Below, piece by piece: positions 58,440 to 64,000 of a stretch of 64,000 nucleotides of DNA. Position 1 is the stretch's first letter. Every line of letters starts with the position of its first letter. A program made the translations under genes and the position numbers. The notes beneath the pieces were generated by a model that saw nothing but the letters and a program-made list of their open reading frames with translations, was not told the origin of the DNA and searched no databases. The stretch is from the NCBI GenBank assembly GCA_029255685.2, contig CM055318.2, positions 4,407,001 through 4,471,000 of the forward strand, read 5' to 3'. This stretch comes from Silene conica (taxonomy: Eukaryota > Streptophyta > Magnoliopsida > Caryophyllales > Caryophyllaceae).

Positions 58440-58690
58440 ATTTTCTAGTCATATTTAAAACGGATATATCTGTATTTTCGATAGATAAACACAAAATTTC
58501 ATTGAAAACGGATATTATTTGTTATAAGTTAAATACAGAAAGTGTTTATCTCACATACTGCAATTGACATTATTCATTGAATATTTCATTTTCTCTCACT
58601 TACATGTCCACTTGCTTTATTATGAGAATTGTGTATCCGTTTTCAGCTTGTGACGGATAATTGAGATAGATATTATCCGTCACAAGCAAA
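58440..58690. mobile_element. MITE-like repeat with perfect terminal hairpin
   Basis: Contains AAAACGGATATATCTG at the left and, at the right, a perfect 16-bp inverted repeat GCTTGTGACGGATAAT / ATTATCCGTCACAAGC (58646-58661 and 58672-58687) with a 10-bp loop. It belongs to the CGTCACAAG-type MITE families of this window. It lies just upstream of the RHA2 TATA box. Confidence 0.55.
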
Positions 58691-58939
58691 ACGCTTTAAG
58701 TATATAAATGACATAAATGTAAAATGTTCAAGCGATATATTATTTTGATCCTTTTAATCTCAATGCAACTTTTTTGGAATATATTATATATACGGAGTAA
58801 GATACTTTGTATTTATATGTTTCGGTGAATAGTTTATCTTTCTTTTATTTATTTTGTGAGAAAGAAATAAAGAAGTGAAGTATAAATTATTGACGGTGAT
58901 TAAGAGAGCACTTTATAAATGTATATGATCGACAATATT

Positions 58940-59746
58940 TATGGGATGGGTCGTGTGGTGGAGTTGCAGTCGCATTGTTTGATAGGGTGAGGGAGTGGGT
59001 GGAGGTCAATAGGGGGAGATGGAGTTGTTTATTGTCTGAGTGTGGGCATGTTGGGAAACGGGGAATAAGTTTGTGTTTGAGCTAGGAAGGGTAAGTGTGG
59101 TCAGGGTGTTGCTAAGAGCGATGGAGCAAAAATGTGATATGGAAAAGGTTGACGAAGGGGAGATTATGGAGGGCGATTGGAAAAAAGTGGGGTGAAGGGA
59201 GAAGTGCAAGAGGGCTGAAGAAAGTTGTGGGGTGGTGAAAATCAATGTTGATGCGGTGGTGAAGAAGGGAGCGGGGTTGGGCATAGGTGTTATATGTCAT
59301 AATTCTGAGGCAAGGGTAAAGTGGGGAGTAATGGAAGGAAGATGTAAGAGCTGAGTTGTGAGTCTCAAATTACTCAAGAGAAAGTCATATTGACGGATAT
59401 CATTGTTGTAAAACGTATGGGACTCACGAATCTTGTCATGGAGGGAGATTGCAAGGAGGTCGTTAAAGCTACTACCGATAAGAGAAAGGGTCAAAACTCA
59501 AAATGAGCAATATGCTACAGTTCGATGAGATTATTTCGCTTGCTTTTAATTTTAATTCGATTAGTTGGTCTTTTACTTTGAGTAAATCTAATAGTGGTGC
59601 ACATACTTTAGCTAGCTCACGAATTCCCAATGAATAACAACGTATGTTTGGCGGGTGCAATGCCGGTCTTATTGTAAACATTGTTATTTGTGATGTTAGT
59701 AGAAGGATTAATCGCTTTGGGGTTACTCAAAAAAAAGAAAAAAGGA
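58940..59746 (+). pseudogene. LINE 3' fragment with RNase H-like domain, broken
   Basis: Conceptual pieces in plus frames resemble the C-terminal RNase H-like domain of plant non-LTR retrotransposons: VKINVDAVVKKGAGLGIGVI (about 59237), LVMEGDCKEVVKA (about 59435) and ISWSFTLSKSNSGAHTLASS (about 59558). Stops and frameshifts separate them, for example the TGA in GAGCTGAGTTG near 59350. A 3' tail of A-rich sequence (59729-59746) follows. I give no reconstruction. It is a dead 5'-truncated copy. Confidence 0.75.
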
Positions 59747-60761
59747 ATACAAAAGAGACCCTATTTTTTATCATTTCTTTCCATATTCTCTTTTTCTTTG
59801 TGTCATTTGCTTACTTTTCATATTCGAAATGCTTACAACGAGTATTATTTCCCTGTCTTTTTACCAAAATAATAAAAAATAACTAAACAAATGATAGTGA
59901 CATATTCTTAAATAATCTTACTAAATTAACTTTACTAAATTCGAACTCACATATTGCTATATTTATAAAACTATCACTCAACTATTACTTCGGAGAGTAA
60001 TAGGCATTTTATTGTAAAATCGTTTTATCGAAAATAATTAAAACATGATAAGGGGGAGTGGTGGATAATGAAGTGTATTATGTAGGGAAAAAGAAGGGTG
60101 TTGCGGGAGAAGAAAAGAGGTGGGAGGTCATGTGAATAGGGGGTTGAAGACCATGTGTTGTGGGGACCTATTCTTTTGTCTTTATACATTTTAATGTACT
60201 TTTGTTATTTTATCAAATGTTTTCTTTATGGTGACTTAATGACCATGTTTATCTTCTATTTGGAAATTCTATATTTCATCTTGGTTTACTTTATCACCAT
60301 CTTTGCCCTTTTACCCTTTTCCGGTCCGTTTTGTTTGTAACGATCATGGATAACCTCTTATATTCCCCTATGAACCTACCACTTGCTCTCTCGTTAGCTT
60401 CTTCCACTTGTCTCTTTGTCTCATGTCAAGAATTTGTGATAATTTTGTTAGTTATAAATGAGAATTTGTGTTTTTTTTTTTCATAGTACAATTTTATATT
60501 ATTATTTTTATTTATACTCCCTCATATTCCATATATTATTTCTTATTTCCTAAAACGGATTATTTAGGTTTTTCCCCTTTCCTATTTTGGGAATTTTTAT
60601 TTTATTATTATTTTATTAATTTATCTCTCCTATTATCAAACCTCGTCCAACTCTTTTACTTTTTTTTTTTTTTTTAATGTATGTGGCCCACAATTTTTTA
60701 TTTAATTTCTAATTATTATCCCTCTCTCCTATCACCAAATTCCACCTAATTTTTTAGACTT
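59747..60761. other. Intergenic, nothing coding
   Basis: Very AT-rich. Frames here are low-complexity Phe/Tyr/Ile runs and I do not accept them as genes. Confidence 0.55.
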
Positions 60762-60973
60762 AAATTCTTGTTTCAGACCATCACTTTTGGTCTGAAATAA
60801 TAAGACGTTATTTTGTAACCATTTTACAGCCAAATATAACCATTATTTAGAAACAAGTTATCATAAGTTGTAACATTGATCATACTATTGTGGTTACATT
60901 TGGCTGTAAAATGGTTACAAAATTTCGTCTTATTATTTCAGACCAAAAATGATGGTCTGAAGCAAGACCCACT
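60762..60973 (-). mobile_element. Foldback MITE, copy 2
   Basis: About 212 bp with the same ends and long inverted repeats as copy 1 (54731-54949): GGTCTGAAATAATAAGACG, TTTGTAACCATTTTACAGCC. The middle is the reverse complement of that in copy 1, so the two insertions face opposite ways. The inverted repeats here are better preserved. Confidence 0.78.
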
Positions 60974-62103
60974 GTATTTTATTTTATACCTTAATCTTTA
61001 TGCCCAACTCAAATGAAAACAATATATGGGATATGAGAGAGTACTTGTGATTTTTTTATTAAAGATAAACAAATGATGGAGAGAAAGCTTACTCCATTAC
61101 TAAAAAAAATATAGGAATGCGAGGATGACGAGACTCGTATTCAAGTAATAAACGAGACGATAAGAGGTGAGTAATGTTGGGTTTTATGTATTGTTTGACC
61201 CTGTTTTATTTGGATGATAAAGCTGTAAATGAGTTGAACTGAATCTAGTTGGGTGAAACTAAAATAAGAGATAAGTTAAATTGAGGTAATTGAGAATGAG
61301 TTGAAAATTTGAAATTAGGTCTCGTATCGTGATTTTAACTTGTATTCATTGGAATTTAGGTCAAAAACTTATTGGTGAGAATTTAAGGAGGGGTTTGCAC
61401 ATTTCCACAAACTAGATAGTGTGTTAGCTCTAGGACACAATCACATAAATCATGTTCTTTATTAAGTGGACAAAGACTATAATATTCTTATGATTCTCGC
61501 CGGTTATAATAATTTGTTTAACTTTTACGAGTATTTTTTTAAAGTATTTTAATTATAAGTAATAAATAATTCAAAGTATTGATGACTCATTTAAGGGTAT
61601 TGAACTATTGATGATACTAGTCATATTATCAAATTAATAATACAGTAGTTATGATATGTGACGGTTTTATTCTGTATTTTTTTCAAAATGTGACAATTTT
61701 TGGTAAAAAGTAACCATTTTTTTTATAAATAGTGATCAATTTGAAAAAAATAGGTCATCTTTTAACAATAAAAAGTGGTCACTATTTAATAAAAAGATGA
61801 TAACTTTTTTTGTTGGTCTTACGTGCGATCGTAGAGTAGAATTTGTGTTATTAATGTGCATTTTTATTTTTTAAAGGTTCATGTGTTTGCCTTGAGAAAA
61901 ATAATTAAATAAGATTTTGAGACGGAGCCAAAATTTGAGTTTAATAGGTGAAAATTTTTAAGTATAGACAATAATATAAGATACACTTAAAAAAAGTTTG
62001 CAAAATTTAACTAAAAATTTCGAAATTTTCAACCTGAGAGGGTGAAGGCCCCTTTTATTGCAATTAGAGGATTATACAACCAATATAGTATAGATTTCGA
62101 ACT
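60974..62103. other. Intergenic, nothing coding
   Basis: AT-rich with no supported frame. A segment at about 61920-62060 (GAGACGGAGCCAAAATTTGAG ... AAGGCCCCTTTT) resembles a dispersed repeat also hinted at near 21035-21180. Confidence 0.45.
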
Positions 62104-62112
62104 TTATAACAA

Positions 62113-62309
62113 CACAAATTCTTATTTGCAACGGCACTATCCGTCGTAAGCTTGTGACGGATATCGTTTACTCTCACAAAATACCCACTTTTTCTCTCTC
62201 TCTCCAACACTATGATGTGGTCCCCTTTCTCCACTAACTCATTTTCTATCCATTTTATCTCACAAAATATCCGTCACAAATGGTGACCCGTCGCAAGCAA
62301 GACTTACTA
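62113..62309. mobile_element. Mutator-like MITE, copy 3
   Basis: A 197-bp element nearly identical to copy 1 (6557-6751), including CGGCACTATCCGTCG, TCTCACAAAATACCCAC and GTGACCCGTCGCAAGCAAGA. It is flanked by TTATAACAA (62104-62112) and TGATAACAA (62310-62318), 8 of 9 identical. Confidence 0.8.
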
Positions 62310-62318
62310 TGATAACAA

Positions 62319-63076
62319 AGAATTTGAGCTTATGTATATATTTTACGAGTTTTATTGAAAAGAATCTTAGCGTCTTTATAAAAAAATTGCAAATCAAAAC
62401 ATTATATTGAAACTCAAAAATAATACATATAAAACCCGGCCCAAAGATTTTAATTTTAACACTTAAAAAATTATAGACTTATAGTGGAAAAAAAATTGTT
62501 AAAAGCTCGAAAAAAATTACATATACGCTCAATCAGATTTGTATTAGATATACGATACTCATATACATTTGGATGTATAATTCTATTTATACTGTTATTG
62601 CCCCGCCGGCCGCCACTATCTCCATCACTATTCTCAATCCATGTAACTTAAACCTAAATGACAAACTTGAAATCCTACCTACAATTTAATTACATAACAA
62701 AGATAGCATCCGGTATGAACACAATCTCAAATAACAATTTATAACCATTATTTATTGTTGTAGTTAGACCAAATGATTAGTAGTTTAAAGCATTTAACAC
62801 ATTTATTGTGCAGTCGTTTTTTTGTGTTTTTGATAAATTTGACCATATTTTTGGTAAATACTGATCACTTGAATAAATGTTTATTTTTCAGTCATAAAAA
62901 CTAAAAAGTGGTAATTATTTACCCGAAAATGGTCGTGTTTAATAAAAGTGATCATACATTTTTGGTCACACGTTAGATGATTGTATAATAGAATTTGGGT
63001 AAAACATTATATAATCAATAATGAGACCTAGTAAATGCGCGTAAGAATGCATGTCCACAATTAGGACGGTTACTAC
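62319..63076. other. Intergenic, nothing coding
   Basis: AT-rich with no frame or repeat that I can name. Confidence 0.45.
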
Positions 63077-63079
63077 TTA

Positions 63080-63897
63080 GGTCTTGTTTGGTTCATTCAG
63101 GAATTAATTTCCTGTAGGAAGTTGTACTTCCAGGGAACTTACTTCTCATATCAAGTTCCCGTAATCTTACAAAAAGTTGTTTGATTGACATAAGGAAATT
63201 CACACTTCCCATGAATTGTATTCTCATATCTTGTTTGGTTGTACCCATCTAATTCGCTTGATTTTGTTTACAAGTACCGTTATGCCCTTTTATTAAAAAC
63301 AAAACTATTTTGTATAACTTTACTTATGAAGTAGCTGATATTGTCTGCTTACCGTCCATATGAACTCAACCAAATTACATCATCAACATAAAAAAAATTG
63401 AACATAGTTCTTAAAAAAAATATTTCCGAGTTACATTACCATCATTGTTCAGGAAAAGAAAACGCTCAAACTGAAAGTTTAAAACTCTAGTAAAAGTTCT
63501 AAGATCAATAAACAAAAAAAATGATGATCAAACAAAGAAGATGTGTACCATGAATTTTTACAGCTAAAGTACGGTGATTTGTTTTTGTGGAGGAGGATAG
63601 TAAATTGAGGTTTAGGGTAAAAAAATTAGATAAGGGAATATAGTAAGACTTTTTTTTAAGTATATAATAAGGGTAAAAAAACTAATTTTGACTTATATGA
63701 TAGAATGTGGGAAGTACAACACACCGAAGTTGGGTCGGTCATTAACTATCCCCACATCATATCAGAATTATAACTCATGGGGGAGTTTGAGTTCCGCCAT
63801 TTTTCCATTTACGGGGTAACCAAACAACTTTAAAAAATTGTAAATCATGGAATAATTTTGAACTTCCTATAAATTAAAAGGGTAAGCAAACAAGCCC
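63080..63897. mobile_element. PIF/Harbinger-like non-autonomous element
   Basis: An 818-bp element between TTA duplications (63077-63079, 63898-63900). The terminal inverted repeats are GGTCTTGTTTGGTT and GGGCTTGTTTGCTT (complement), 12 of 14 matching. Inner foldback pieces (GGAAGTACAAC / GTTGTACTTCC) also pair. No transposase. Confidence 0.72.
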
Positions 63898-64000
63898 TTA
63901 GCAACTCACTTGCCCTAAAGTAATATATTACCTCTATGAAGGTAATAATTCTCCATATGTATTAATACAGGATACATAAATACTATGTATTGGGGTAAAC

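Overview
The window is nuclear DNA of a flowering plant, most likely a eudicot. Genes have GT-AG introns, intergenic DNA is AT-rich, and small non-autonomous transposons are dense. The order cannot be fixed from sequence alone. Five protein-coding genes are supported, four of them on the minus strand.

Layout. Positions 1-8262 hold no gene, only MITEs and a SINE-like repeat. Positions 8263-16867 (minus) hold a nine-exon gene for a malectin-like/LRR membrane protein homologous to Arabidopsis At1g25570. Positions 16868-27300 are intergenic, with a PIF/Harbinger-like element full of a GAACTGAACTTATAG minisatellite. Positions 27434-27574 (plus) encode a 46-residue RTFL/DVL micropeptide. Positions 28713-29468 are a short Helitron and 30726-31270 a hAT-like element. 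Positions 32652-38409 (minus) hold the six-exon gene for SOG1, the NAC factor of the plant DNA-damage response. Positions 39640-41307 look like a poly-A-tailed retroposon remnant. Positions 42280-45998 (minus, with a 5'-UTR exon near 47.5 kb) hold a gene of a small uncharacterised plant family. Positions 47.5-57.8 kb are transposon-rich (Helitrons, a hAT-like element, foldback MITEs) with one orphan exon. Positions 57851-58288 (minus) hold an intronless RHA2-type RING-H2 E3 ligase gene. The rest is intergenic, with a LINE RNase H fossil and more MITEs.

The At1g25570-like gene and SOG1 (At1g25580) are consecutive loci in Arabidopsis. The same pair lies here, separated by about 16 kb of mostly transposon DNA and one micropeptide gene, so this is an expanded microsyntenic block. 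The genes do not otherwise form a pathway.

The most unusual structure is in intron 1 of the At1g25570-like gene. It is a 515-bp palindrome (two 256-bp arms, identical by eye, around a 3-bp centre) made of two head-to-head copies of a very small LTR element (TRIM) with 72-bp LTRs and an initiator-Met-tRNA primer site. The whole palindrome is flanked by a 5-bp target duplication, and the neighbouring tandem unit shows the empty site. A normally organised copy with its own 5-bp duplication lies at 42414-42714, and a truncated copy near 45 kb. SOG1 here also lacks the first of the five SQ phosphorylation sites known in Arabidopsis.
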